Shown here one piece after another: positions 16,063-25,238 of a stretch of DNA of 64,000 bases; the first letter of the stretch is position 1; the number at the start of each line of letters is the position of its first letter. This DNA is from Ancrocorticia sp047602305. GTDB taxonomy: Bacteria; Actinomycetota; Actinomycetes; Actinomycetales; Actinomycetaceae. A program made the translations under genes and the position numbers. The notes under the pieces were generated by a model that worked only from the letters and a program-made list of their open reading frames with translations, did not search any database and had not been told where the DNA came from. The DNA is taken from NCBI GenBank assembly GCA_047602305.1, contig JASGHO010000001.1:1116001-1180000 (forward strand), given 5' to 3'.

Positions 16063-17822
16063 GGTTTCCTCTTTTCAGTACGACCCGAGCGTTTCAGCAC
16101 AGCTCGGGCGCGGTAGGCAAGGTTGCTCCGCACCTGGAACGATTCTTTCACTCCCGGCACGGCTCGCGCCGCCGAGATACACACGCCCACACCGAGCAGG
16201 CAGGCAATTGCGGCGGTTCCGCCCTGGGACATGAAGGGCAACGGTACACCGAACACCGGCAGCAATCCTGTCACAACCATCATGTTGGCCATCGCCTGGC
16301 CCACCAGCCAGATGGCAACGCCGCCCACCGCGAGGCGAGCGAATGGGCTGGGGTGGTAGCGGCATATCTGGAAGAGGCTCCATCCGAGGTAGCAGAACAT
16401 CCCCACCACGATGAGGCAGCCGAGCAGTCCCAATTCTTCGCCCACCACGGCGAAGATGTAGTCCGTTTGTGCTTCGGCGAGATTTCCCGGCCACTTCTCG
16501 GCTCCCGTCCCCAGGCCTGTTCCGCCGAGTCCCCCGGAGCCGAAAGCCCACAGCGCAAAGTCCGGCTGGGTGGGCTCCATGGGGTTGGGTCCATCAAAGA
16601 GGAGGGAGAAATACTGCGCAAAACGGCCCGCGCGCGAACTCTGGACGAGAACCAGCCCGGTCACCGCCACAGCCCCAACCAGCGCCACCGTCCCCAGATA
16701 CTTCCAGGGAATATTGGCCAGCCAGGCCATCCCCGCGATGAACATCATGAAGACGAGCGCGGTACCAAGGTCGCCACCAGCCAGCACCAAGAGTAGCGCG
16801 ACGACGGCGCCCCCACCCGCGGGCACCAAGAAGTCCCGGATCGACTTCTGTTCTGCACGCAGCTGCGAGAGCCAGGCCGCCACCCACACAATCGTGGCAA
16901 GCTTGAGAAACTCCGAGGGCTGGAACCTAATCGAACCGATGATCAGCCAGTTCATATTTCCGCCTGCCGCGGAGCCACCGGAGGTAACGAAGATCAGTGA
17001 CTGCAAGAGCAGTCCCAAGCCAAACAAAACATTGGCCATCAGGACGTAGAGCTGCACAGGCATCCACGCGGCCACAATCGCCAGCACCAGACCAATGACC
17101 ACCAAGATCATGTGCTGGTTCGCCACGCGAAAGGCGCCCGCACCAACCTCAGAGAGTGATTCGAGCGCCCGAATGCTTGAAGGGGTGGTAGCCGAGTAGA
17201 CCATGACCACACCAAGCACCAACAAGACGAAAGTGGACACCACCGCCCCAATAATGGCGCGGTGCATCACCTCGCGAACGTGGCGGGCTTCCTCTTCGGA
17301 GGCCGGCCTGCGGCCCTCGCGATAGAAGAGTCGGGGGATGCGTCGCGTCCCCTCTCCCGCACGGCCAGGTCGCGTTCGAGCGTTGCGTGGGCCTTTTTTG
17401 CGGGCTTGGCTTGTGCGGGCTTGGCTTGTGCGGGCTTGGCTTGTGCGGGCTTGGTTTACGCGAGCCTGTTTCGCGCTTGCCCGCTCGCTCCCCGCCTGTC
17501 CCGAGGCTGCCCGAGCCGCAGCCGTTGCTCCCGTCTTCACCCGTCGTACGCCTTCCGCGCCACTCTTGACCGGCTTCGCTCCCGCAGACTTTGCGCCGGC
17601 AACCTTTGCGCCCGCGCTCTTCGCCGCCGCCGGCCTTGCGCCGGCAGCCTTCGCACCAGTCCCCTTGGCACCAGGCTGCTTGACGCCCGCAGCCTTCGCG
17701 CCAGCAGCCTTCGCGCCAGCAGCTCGCGCCCCAGACGGCCGCGTTCCCGGCGCGCCTGCGGCCCCCGTGGATCTCTCCCCCCGATTCGAAGGCCGCTTGG
17801 CCTTCGACGGCTCAGTCGTCAC
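16059..17822 (-). CDS. ftsW: Peptidoglycan polymerase FtsW with long basic N-terminal tail
   Basis: SEDS-family septal glycosyltransferase that works with FtsI. The membrane part begins near residue 188 and shows family motifs such as VMVYSATTPSS, ADLGTALVFMMFIAG-like GGDLGTA, and GLLPVFGVPLPFMSQGG. The GTG at 17820-17822 overlaps the murD stop by 11 nt; the frame remains open upstream only inside murD. Residues 1-187 are unusual: an Ala/Gly/Lys/Arg tail made of GAKAA-like and QARTS pentapeptide repeats, strongly basic and cytoplasmic. Typical FtsW proteins have far shorter N-termini. Confidence 0.93.
   Translation of the reverse strand: MTTEPSKAKRPSNRGERSTGAAGAPGTRPSGARAAGAKAAGAKAAGVKQPGAKGTGAKAAGARPAAAKSAGAKVAGAKSAGAKPVKSGAEGVRRVKTGATAAARAASGQAGSERASAKQARVNQARTSQARTSQARTSQARKKGPRNARTRPGRAGEGTRRIPRLFYREGRRPASEEEARHVREVMHRAIIGAVVSTFVLLVLGVVMVYSATTPSSIRALESLSEVGAGAFRVANQHMILVVIGLVLAIVAAWMPVQLYVLMANVLFGLGLLLQSLIFVTSGGSAAGGNMNWLIIGSIRFQPSEFLKLATIVWVAAWLSQLRAEQKSIRDFLVPAGGGAVVALLLVLAGGDLGTALVFMMFIAGMAWLANIPWKYLGTVALVGAVAVTGLVLVQSSRAGRFAQYFSLLFDGPNPMEPTQPDFALWAFGSGGLGGTGLGTGAEKWPGNLAEAQTDYIFAVVGEELGLLGCLIVVGMFCYLGWSLFQICRYHPSPFARLAVGGVAIWLVGQAMANMMVVTGLLPVFGVPLPFMSQGGTAAIACLLGVGVCISAARAVPGVKESFQVRSNLAYRARAVLKRSGRTEKRKP
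17395..17740. repeat. 15-bp in-frame repeats in ftsW tail
   Basis: GGCTTGTGCGGGCTT units in perfect 15-bp tandem (about four copies at 17400-17458) encode QARTS on the minus strand. Degenerate GCCAGCAGCCTTCGC-type 15-bp units at about 17560-17740 encode GAKAA. Both sets preserve frame. Confidence 0.8.
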
Positions 17823-19341
17823 GTTTCCCCCGAACCGCCGCTGCGAATGCCTCGCCGCGATGAGCATAGGAGGTGAACTGGTCCATCGAGGCACACGCCG
17901 GTGCCATCAGCACCGTATCCCCGTCGTGGGCCAGAACCCGCGCCTGCGCAACCGCCTCCCCCATCGGATCGCTTGAGTCCGGCGAAATCCAGACAGTGGG
18001 AGCCTCAACGCCCGCCAACGCCTCACGCCACGGCTGCTGATCTTTTCCAATAACGACGACGGCGCGCAGCTTGCCTTGGACCTGTTCCACCAGTTCCTCA
18101 AACCGCGAGCCCTTGGCCTGACCGCCGGCGATCCACACCACCGAGCCATCGCGCTGGCCCATGAGTGAAGCGCGGGCGGCGTGCGCGTTGGTGGCCTTCG
18201 AATCATCGACGTAGGCGACGCCGTCGACCCGCTCAATCAGCTCAATGCGGTGCTTCCCGGGAGCGAACCCGCGCAGCGCAGCGCGGATGTCGGCCGGCTC
18301 CACCCCGCCTGCCCGCGCCAAACTGGCGGCCGTCATGGCGTCGCGAACGATGTGGACGGGCAGCTCGCCCGGCTGTGGGGCGAGGTGCATGAGGTCGTCG
18401 ATCTCGAAGAGTTCAACGCCCTCGCCGCGATGGAAGTCACCGAAGGCGCGGTCGATCACCAGGCCCTCGACGATGCCGATCTGCCCCACCGAAGGCACGC
18501 CGAGGCATACGCCGATGGCGCGAGCACCTTCCACCACGTCGGCCTCGTCCACCATGCGCTGCGCGATCTCGTCGCCCACCGGGTAGACGCAGGCCACCTG
18601 GGTGTGTTCGTACACGCGGGCCTTCGCCTGCCAGTAGGCCTGGCGGCTGCCGTGCCACTCCAGGTGATCGTCGGCAAAGTTGAGGCAGGTGGCCGCCACT
18701 GGAGAAACCGAGTGGGTGGTGCGCAGCTGGAACGAGGAGACCTCCACGGCAAACGCCCCCGGCGCCTGCACGTCCGTCCGGCTCGTCTCCAACACAGCTG
18801 GAGTGCCGATGTTGCCGATGGCAACACCTCCCATGCCGGCCTGCTTGAGGATGGCCTCAAGCATCGAGACGGTGGTGGTCTTCCCGTTGGTGCCGGTGAC
18901 ACAGAACCAGGGAGCCGCGACGCCGTCGTCGTTCATGGCGCGCAGACGCCAGGCAAGCTCGATCTCGCTCCACAGCTCGATCCCGGCTTCTTCGGCTCGC
19001 ACAAACAGCGGCGCAATCTCACGGATACCCGGCGCCAGAACAATGATCTCGGGCTGCCAGGCAAGGACGGCGGCGGCAAGCTCGTCCTCGCCGGGAACAG
19101 CGTGCAGCGAATCCAGGGCGTCCTCGGAGAGCTCCCCCGAGTTCGCGACCGCGTCAATGACCTGCTGGTTGGAGTCCCAGCCACTCACCACGGCCCGCGT
19201 CAACTCCGTGAGCACGCGCAGGCTGGCGCGCCCCGACTTGCCCAAACCAACCACGGCAAGGCGCTTCCCCGCGAGCTTCTCGGCTCCCGGATTTGCCAAC
19301 GTCGTCGTTACTGATGTCACTGCTGAACCAAGCGTTGTCAT
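17812..19341 (-). CDS. murD: UDP-N-acetylmuramoyl-L-alanine--D-glutamate ligase
   Basis: Adds D-Glu to UDP-MurNAc-Ala. The 509 residues include LAVVGLGKSGRAS at the N-terminus, the ATP loop GTNGKTTT, and DDSKATNAHAA with AGGQAKG in the C-terminal region. The start is the ATG at 19339-19341, overlapping the mraY stop by 4 nt. It is longer than many MurD proteins because of an N-terminal lead of about 28 residues before the Rossmann fold. Confidence 0.96.
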   Translation of the reverse strand: MTTLGSAVTSVTTTLANPGAEKLAGKRLAVVGLGKSGRASLRVLTELTRAVVSGWDSNQQVIDAVANSGELSEDALDSLHAVPGEDELAAAVLAWQPEIIVLAPGIREIAPLFVRAEEAGIELWSEIELAWRLRAMNDDGVAAPWFCVTGTNGKTTTVSMLEAILKQAGMGGVAIGNIGTPAVLETSRTDVQAPGAFAVEVSSFQLRTTHSVSPVAATCLNFADDHLEWHGSRQAYWQAKARVYEHTQVACVYPVGDEIAQRMVDEADVVEGARAIGVCLGVPSVGQIGIVEGLVIDRAFGDFHRGEGVELFEIDDLMHLAPQPGELPVHIVRDAMTAASLARAGGVEPADIRAALRGFAPGKHRIELIERVDGVAYVDDSKATNAHAARASLMGQRDGSVVWIAGGQAKGSRFEELVEQVQGKLRAVVVIGKDQQPWREALAGVEAPTVWISPDSSDPMGEAVAQARVLAHDGDTVLMAPACASMDQFTSYAHRGEAFAAAVRGKRDD

Positions 19342-20423
19342 TGCTGAGCCAACCATTCCGCGTAGAAGATACCCAATCCGACAGCGGCAAAAATCGCCTC
19401 GATGATCCAGAAGCGGACCACCACAGTCACTTCCTTCCATCCCTTCAATTCGAAGTGATGGTGCAGTGGCGCCATACGGAAGACGCGGCGGCGCGTCATC
19501 TTGAAGAAGCCGATCTGGATCACGTCTGAGAACACCTCGAGGAGGAAGAGTCCACCGATGAGAACCGCGAGGAACTCGGTGTGGGTGAGGATGGAGAGGC
19601 CCGCGAAGGCGCCGCCGAGGGCGAGCGAGCCGGTGTCGCCCATGAAGATCTGGGCGGGTGACGTGTTCCACCACAGGAAGCCGAAGCAGGCGCCCACAAT
19701 TGCGGCACAGACGATGGCGAGATCGCGCGGGTCGCGCACGTCGTAACAGCCGGGGGCTGCTCCCAGCACCCCGTGACAGGCCTGGTTCGCCTGCCACAGC
19801 GTGATAACCGTGTAGGCGGCGAAGGCAATCATCGAGGCGCCGGCGGCGAGGCCGTCGAGGCCGTCAGTGAGATTGACGGCGTTGGACCACGCCGTGATGA
19901 GGAAGTTTGCCCAGATCACAAAGAGAATGAGGCCCACCACGGCGCCCCACACCGCAAGATCAATCGAGGTGTCACGGACGAAGGAGATGCGGGTGGTGGC
20001 CGGAGTGCGGTTGTCCCCGTTACGGAACTGGAGTACCAGCACGGCAAAGGCGATGCCAATGACTGCCTGCCCCACCACCTTCATCCACGGCGTCAGGCCG
20101 AGGGACTGCTTCTGGCGGATCTTCGCGAAATCGTCAAGGAATCCGATGAAGCCCAGCCCCGCCATGAGGGACAACAGCAGCACGCCGGACGCATTCGGCA
20201 TGCGCCCCGTCAGCAGATTCCCCATCCCATATCCCAGTATCGATGCCAGGATGATGATGAGGCCACCCATGGTGGGCGTGCCGCGCTTGGTCTGATGACT
20301 GGTGGGACCGTCCTGCCGGATGAACTGACCGTACTCCCGCCTCACCAGAATCTTGATGAGCAGCGGCGTTCCGATCAGTGTGCCAATGAAGCCAAACGCT
20401 CCAGAAATCAAAATGGCTAGCAT
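19338..20423 (-). CDS. mraY: Phospho-MurNAc-pentapeptide transferase
   Basis: Makes lipid I on undecaprenyl phosphate. A 361-residue polytopic membrane protein with the family motifs SHQTKRGTPTMGG, the Asp-rich FLDDFAKIR, NLTDGLDGLAAG and GDTGSLALGG, and C-terminal PLHHHFELKGW. It starts directly after the murF stop and overlaps murD by 4 nt. Confidence 0.98.
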   Translation of the reverse strand: MLAILISGAFGFIGTLIGTPLLIKILVRREYGQFIRQDGPTSHQTKRGTPTMGGLIIILASILGYGMGNLLTGRMPNASGVLLLSLMAGLGFIGFLDDFAKIRQKQSLGLTPWMKVVGQAVIGIAFAVLVLQFRNGDNRTPATTRISFVRDTSIDLAVWGAVVGLILFVIWANFLITAWSNAVNLTDGLDGLAAGASMIAFAAYTVITLWQANQACHGVLGAAPGCYDVRDPRDLAIVCAAIVGACFGFLWWNTSPAQIFMGDTGSLALGGAFAGLSILTHTEFLAVLIGGLFLLEVFSDVIQIGFFKMTRRRVFRMAPLHHHFELKGWKEVTVVVRFWIIEAIFAAVGLGIFYAEWLAQQ

Positions 20424-21827
20424 TTACTCGTCCTCCCCGACCAGCGCGTCCGCAATCTTCCAGACACCCGAGCCATTTGACCCTTTGAGCAGCACCACGT
20501 CACCCGTGACCAATACGGTATCAAGCAGTGCCAAGGCACCATCTGCCGTGGGGGTATCTACAACATCAATGTCCAAGGAGGAGGCGGCGGCGCTGAGCGC
20601 TTCAAGCCCGCTGCCCACGCAGATGAGCAGGGCTGCTCCGGCCTCCTTGAGGACGGGCGCCAGGGCGGCGTGCTCCGCCGCGCTTTCCTCGCCGAGTTCC
20701 AGCATGGCGCCGAGCACCGCGATCTTGCGGCGTCCGTTACCCAGGCGCGCCAGGGCGGCAATGCCCGCGCGCATCGAGTCCGGGTTGCCGTTGTAGGCGT
20801 CGTCGATCATGGTGATGCCGCGCAGCTCGCGCACGTCCATGCGGTGTGGGCTGGCCGGGCCCGTGGCCGAGAGAACCTGGGCGATATGGTCGAGTTCGAT
20901 TCCCAAGGCGAGGGAGACCGAGGCCGCTGCCAGCGCATTCGCCACGTGATGTTCGCCCACCAGTTGCAATGCCACCGGGGCCTCGCCCATCGGGGTGGCC
21001 AGGGTGAAGGCGGCCCGCCCGCTATCGTCGACGCGAATATCGCGCGCCCGCACGTCAGCCTCACCAAAGCGCGAGAAGGTTGTCACCGGCCCGCGGGCCA
21101 ACTCGGCCATGGCGGCCACGCGGGCGTCATCCGCGTTGAGAATGATGGGCAGACCGGGAGCTGTTCCGGTCACGAGTTCGCTCTTGGCCAGCGCGACGTT
21201 CTCGATACCGCCGAATTCTCCCAGGTGGGCTCGCGCCACGATGAGCACGGCCGAGACGTCCGGGGGTGCAATGGAGGTGAGGTAGTCGATGTTTCCGATG
21301 TGATCGGCGCCCATTTCCAGCACCAGCGTGGCCGTGTCTCGGCCCGCGCGCAACACCGTCAGCGGCAGGCCCAACTCGTTATTGAAGGAGCCGGGCGGGG
21401 CGATGATGGGGCCACGTTCGGCCAGAATCGCGGCGAGCAGGTCCTTCGTCGTCGTTTTTCCCGCGGAACCGGTGACCGCAACCACCTTGAAGTCAGAATT
21501 TCCCGATTCGCGGATACGACGCAGGTTTTCCCGGGCAAGTTTTCCGATGGCGCTCTGTACGTCATCGACGACGACGACGTCCTCCGGCTTCGCCCCACAC
21601 GCCACCGCCGTGACGGGATCGCTGGTGAGGATCGCGGCGGCGCCCTTCTTCAGGGCCTCACCCGCGAGGGAGGCACCGTCCACACGCGCCCCCTTGATGG
21701 CGGCAAAGATCACCCCGGGAGTAATGGCGCGGGTATCGGTGGTGAGATCGAGGATCTCGGTAGTTGGAGTTCCAACGACCTGACCGTCACAGTCTCTGGC
21801 TAGCTGTGCCAGCGTCACGGGAATCAT
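20424..21827 (-). CDS. murF: UDP-MurNAc-tripeptide--D-alanyl-D-alanine ligase
   Basis: Adds D-Ala-D-Ala to complete the pentapeptide. The 467 residues show GSAGKTTTKDLLAAIL, the EMGADHIG signature, NADDARV and DDAYNGNPDSM. The ATG overlaps the murE stop by 4 nt. No ddl gene is present in the window, so D-Ala-D-Ala must be made from a gene elsewhere. Confidence 0.97.
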   Translation of the reverse strand: MIPVTLAQLARDCDGQVVGTPTTEILDLTTDTRAITPGVIFAAIKGARVDGASLAGEALKKGAAAILTSDPVTAVACGAKPEDVVVVDDVQSAIGKLARENLRRIRESGNSDFKVVAVTGSAGKTTTKDLLAAILAERGPIIAPPGSFNNELGLPLTVLRAGRDTATLVLEMGADHIGNIDYLTSIAPPDVSAVLIVARAHLGEFGGIENVALAKSELVTGTAPGLPIILNADDARVAAMAELARGPVTTFSRFGEADVRARDIRVDDSGRAAFTLATPMGEAPVALQLVGEHHVANALAAASVSLALGIELDHIAQVLSATGPASPHRMDVRELRGITMIDDAYNGNPDSMRAGIAALARLGNGRRKIAVLGAMLELGEESAAEHAALAPVLKEAGAALLICVGSGLEALSAAASSLDIDVVDTPTADGALALLDTVLVTGDVVLLKGSNGSGVWKIADALVGEDE

Positions 21828-23341
21828 GCGTTCTTCTCCTGACTCGGATCCGCTTCGCGGTCCGCAAGTGCGCGCCGGGCCTCCACCCGATCGTCCAGCT
21901 CGATCAGTTCCTTGCCGACTTCTTGAATCGTCTCGTGGCCCCGACCCGCAAGAAGAATGGTATCCTCCGGCGCCGCGTCGAGTATCGCTGTGCGGATTGC
22001 TTCGCAGCGGTCGGCGATCTCGACGACCCTCGCGTCATAACCACCCGTACCAGCAAGAACGTCGCGGCGAATAGCTGCCGGATCCTCCGAATGTGGGTCG
22101 TCGTCTGTAATGATCGCGACATCCGCATAGCGGGCAACGGCCGCTCCCATCGCGGGGCGCTTGCCCTTGTCTCGTTCGCCCGCGGCTCCTGTCACCACCA
22201 CCAGCTTGCCAACGGTGGTTTCGCGAAGCGCCTCCATTGCCTTGATGATGGCATCGGTATTGTGAGCAAAGTCGACGACGACGCGCGGCTTGGTGGAGAC
22301 AACTTCCATACGTCCGGGAACGGCCGGGCTGATATCGGAGGGAAGATTCTCGGCGCGCAATCCGGAGGCGAGTGCCATGACCACCGCGAGGGCAACGTTG
22401 GCCACGTTGAAACCGCCGGGAAGGGCGGTGGAGACCCGCAGCGTCTCGCCGTCCGTCGAGTGCAACGTGATGTCGGTGTGGCCCGAGCCCGGGCGCGAGC
22501 TGGCCGTCCAACCGCGCAAACCCTCCGGAAGCGCGCCCTTGACGCTCAGCGCCAGAACATTGGCAGCGCCGAGTTCCTCGATCGCTTGGGAGGCCAGACG
22601 CCTGCCCCATTCGTCATCGACACACACCACGGCGCGGCGCGAGCGGCGCTTGCTGAAAAGCGAGGCCTTGGCCTCGAAGTACTCCTCGAAGGTGTTGTGG
22701 AAATCGAGGTGATCCTGGGTGAGGTTGGTGAATCCGGCAACGTCAAAGCAGACAGGGTCGGTGCGCCCCTGGGCGAGGGCGTGCGAGGAGGCCTCAATAA
22801 CAAGGTCCGAGCCGCCGCGGCTGACAAGATCTGCCAGCAAGCGCTGGAAGTCGGCTGGCATCGGGGTGGTCATTGCCGCCGGAATCTCATGCCCGGCCAG
22901 ACGCAGGGTGACGGTCCCGATCAGGCCCGTCACCCGCCCGGCCGCGGCAAGAATGTACTCCAGTAGGAAGGCCGTCGTCGTTTTGCCGTTCGTGCCAGTG
23001 ATGGCGTAGGTGCGCAGATCGCGCGCCGGATTACCGTACACCTGCGCCGCGATCTCGCCCAGTCGGCTCGACACGTTGTCCACGATGAGTTGCGGAACAT
23101 CCGCGCCGTCCGCAGCGATCATCGCAGCGCCCTCGGGATCGGTGACGATGGCGGAGGCCCCCGCCGCGATCGCTCCGGCAGCAAAGCGCGCCCCGTGGAC
23201 GCGTTGTCCAGGGACCGCCGCAAAGAGAACGCCTGACTTCACGGCGCGAGAATCCGAGGTGATTCCCTCAATGGTCGCATGTCCAATGTGCTTGCCATCG
23301 ACAAGCGCTGCGAGATCAGCCAACTGAGTCGTCTGAGTCAT
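21824..23341 (-). CDS. murE: UDP-MurNAc-L-alanyl-D-glutamate--diamino acid ligase
   Basis: Adds the third (diamino) residue of the stem peptide. The 505 residues include the ATP loop GTNGKTTTAF and TNLTQDHLDFH. At the substrate-specificity position, meso-DAP enzymes have DNPR; here residues 414-417 are DDPH, within TDDDPHSEDP. The absent Arg argues against meso-DAP and for L-Lys or L-Orn (inference). The ATG at 23339-23341 overlaps the ftsI 3' end by 26 nt; the frame is open further upstream but only within ftsI. Confidence 0.95.
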   Translation of the reverse strand: MTQTTQLADLAALVDGKHIGHATIEGITSDSRAVKSGVLFAAVPGQRVHGARFAAGAIAAGASAIVTDPEGAAMIAADGADVPQLIVDNVSSRLGEIAAQVYGNPARDLRTYAITGTNGKTTTAFLLEYILAAAGRVTGLIGTVTLRLAGHEIPAAMTTPMPADFQRLLADLVSRGGSDLVIEASSHALAQGRTDPVCFDVAGFTNLTQDHLDFHNTFEEYFEAKASLFSKRRSRRAVVCVDDEWGRRLASQAIEELGAANVLALSVKGALPEGLRGWTASSRPGSGHTDITLHSTDGETLRVSTALPGGFNVANVALAVVMALASGLRAENLPSDISPAVPGRMEVVSTKPRVVVDFAHNTDAIIKAMEALRETTVGKLVVVTGAAGERDKGKRPAMGAAVARYADVAIITDDDPHSEDPAAIRRDVLAGTGGYDARVVEIADRCEAIRTAILDAAPEDTILLAGRGHETIQEVGKELIELDDRVEARRALADREADPSQEKNA

Positions 23342-25238
23342 TGGGTTTGATCTCCTCTCCCGGATACCACGGCAAACGAACAAGCGGTACGGTCGACGGC
23401 GGGATACCCAGCTGCCGAACCGCAAACGATACGGTGTCCTTGAACACCGGTGCCGCTACATCGCCGCCGTATCCGGCACCATCGGCATTATAGACGGTTA
23501 CCGCGATAGCGATCTGGGGGTCTTCCGCAGGCACCAGGCCCACGAAGGTACCCACGCGCTTGGTCAGCAGGCCCGTGGCCTCATCGACCACCTCAGCGGT
23601 TCCCGTCTTACCGGCGATGTTGTAACCCGGAACGGCCGCCCGCCATCCGGTCGATTCGATATCGGTGACCGCCTGCATCATGTCCAGCATGGAATGGGCG
23701 GTCTCCGGGGATACCACCCGCTCGGAGTCATCCATCACCAACGTGGGGTGCTCCTGGCCATCCGCGTCAATGGTGGATTCGATGATGTGGACGGGCACGC
23801 GCACGCCGTCGTTACCAAAAACCGAAACCATCTGGGCGAGCTGCACCGTGCTCGCGGTCCAGGCCTGTCCAAACATCGTGGTGTAGTGATCTCGACCCGG
23901 CCACGGCGGCGGATTCACCAGACCCGGCGTTTCGGCAGGCAACTCAACGCCCGTCAGGGAGCCAATCCCAAACTTCTGCATGTACTCAAAGCGGGTCTCG
24001 TCGGGGACCAAATCACCGATCTGAACCAAGCCCGAGTTGTATGACTTCGCCAGGATGCCCGCGACGGTCATGTCCTCGTCCTCGTGCTCGTCATTGTCGT
24101 GGATCTCTTCACCATTGGGCATGGTGATCGGGTCCTTCACCTCGAACACGCTTTCCGGGGTGACAACACCCTGGTCCAACGCGGCAGCGAACGTCATGAG
24201 CTTGCCGGTGGAGCCGGGCTCCACCATTCCCTGGACAGCCCGGGCTCCCCAGTTCTCGGGCGCAGTTCCCTCGCGGTTGCCCGGATCCGGCCTTTGCGAG
24301 TCGGCTAGAGCGAGGATCCTACCGGTACCAATCTCGACCACCACCGCAGAGGCCCATTCGGCGCCCTGCTCAGCAATCGGCTTGTCCACGGCTACTTCCA
24401 CGACATCTTGCAGATCGCGATCAACCGTCAACCGCACACTCTGCCCATCAACTGCCGCGACCTCGGTGCGCTCGGCATTGGGAAGAATCGCCCCGTCAGC
24501 GATCTGGTAGGTAATGGAGCCGTCCTTACCTGTGAGGACGTCCTGCTTGGTGCGCTCAATACCGGCCTGGCCGGTCGGCTGTTCAACGGTCTCTCCCTCG
24601 GGGATTTCACCGGTCAAACCGAGATAGCCAATGACGTTGCCCGCCACCTTGCCGTTGGGGTACTCGCGCTTCATCACCTGCTCGGGTTCGATGCCGGTGA
24701 TGCGCAGCTCGCGGATCTCGCGCCATTTCTCCGGCGAAATATCCTTCGCAATGTAGACAAACGAGGATTTCTCCTCGCCGCCCATCAACAAACCGCCAAG
24801 CTCGGCCTGGTCCATCTCCAGGAGAGGGGCCAGCTGCTTCGCGGCCTCAGCTGCACCGGCACCTACGGCAACGAGTTCCTCATCTTCATTGAGCTCGAAG
24901 TGCACATAGCTGGAGATGAGGTTCTGGTTGACACCAACGTTGTAGCGCTCCACCGACGTGGCAAGAACCGCCCCGGAAGCATCGAGGATATCGCCACGCT
25001 TGGCATGGATGACCTCGGTTCGTGTACGGAACTGCGAGGCGCTGGCGGACAGCTTCTCCGCGCGCAATACCTGCAGGTCCACAAGACGCATACTGAGCAA
25101 CACCGCACACACGGTGAAGATAACGAAGATCGAACGCAGACGCCTGGCAAAAGGCGGCTGATTGCGAGCTGCCTTTAACCTTTCAGAAAAGCCCACCCGC
25201 ATCGCCCGAAGTCGAGGGTGATCCTTCTTCCCGGCCAT
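23316..25238 (-). CDS. ftsI: Septal transpeptidase FtsI / class B penicillin-binding protein
   Basis: Cross-links septal peptidoglycan beside FtsW; beta-lactam target. The 640 residues have one N-terminal membrane segment (about 30-50, RSIFVIFTVCAVLLSMRLVD), a dimerisation domain, and the penicillin-binding active site with STGK (Ser343, Lys346), SYN (399-401) and KTGTAE (Lys544). The ATG immediately follows the ftsL stop, and the end overlaps murE. Confidence 0.97.
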   Translation of the reverse strand: MAGKKDHPRLRAMRVGFSERLKAARNQPPFARRLRSIFVIFTVCAVLLSMRLVDLQVLRAEKLSASASQFRTRTEVIHAKRGDILDASGAVLATSVERYNVGVNQNLISSYVHFELNEDEELVAVGAGAAEAAKQLAPLLEMDQAELGGLLMGGEEKSSFVYIAKDISPEKWREIRELRITGIEPEQVMKREYPNGKVAGNVIGYLGLTGEIPEGETVEQPTGQAGIERTKQDVLTGKDGSITYQIADGAILPNAERTEVAAVDGQSVRLTVDRDLQDVVEVAVDKPIAEQGAEWASAVVVEIGTGRILALADSQRPDPGNREGTAPENWGARAVQGMVEPGSTGKLMTFAAALDQGVVTPESVFEVKDPITMPNGEEIHDNDEHEDEDMTVAGILAKSYNSGLVQIGDLVPDETRFEYMQKFGIGSLTGVELPAETPGLVNPPPWPGRDHYTTMFGQAWTASTVQLAQMVSVFGNDGVRVPVHIIESTIDADGQEHPTLVMDDSERVVSPETAHSMLDMMQAVTDIESTGWRAAVPGYNIAGKTGTAEVVDEATGLLTKRVGTFVGLVPAEDPQIAIAVTVYNADGAGYGGDVAAPVFKDTVSFAVRQLGIPPSTVPLVRLPWYPGEEIKPNDSDDSVG

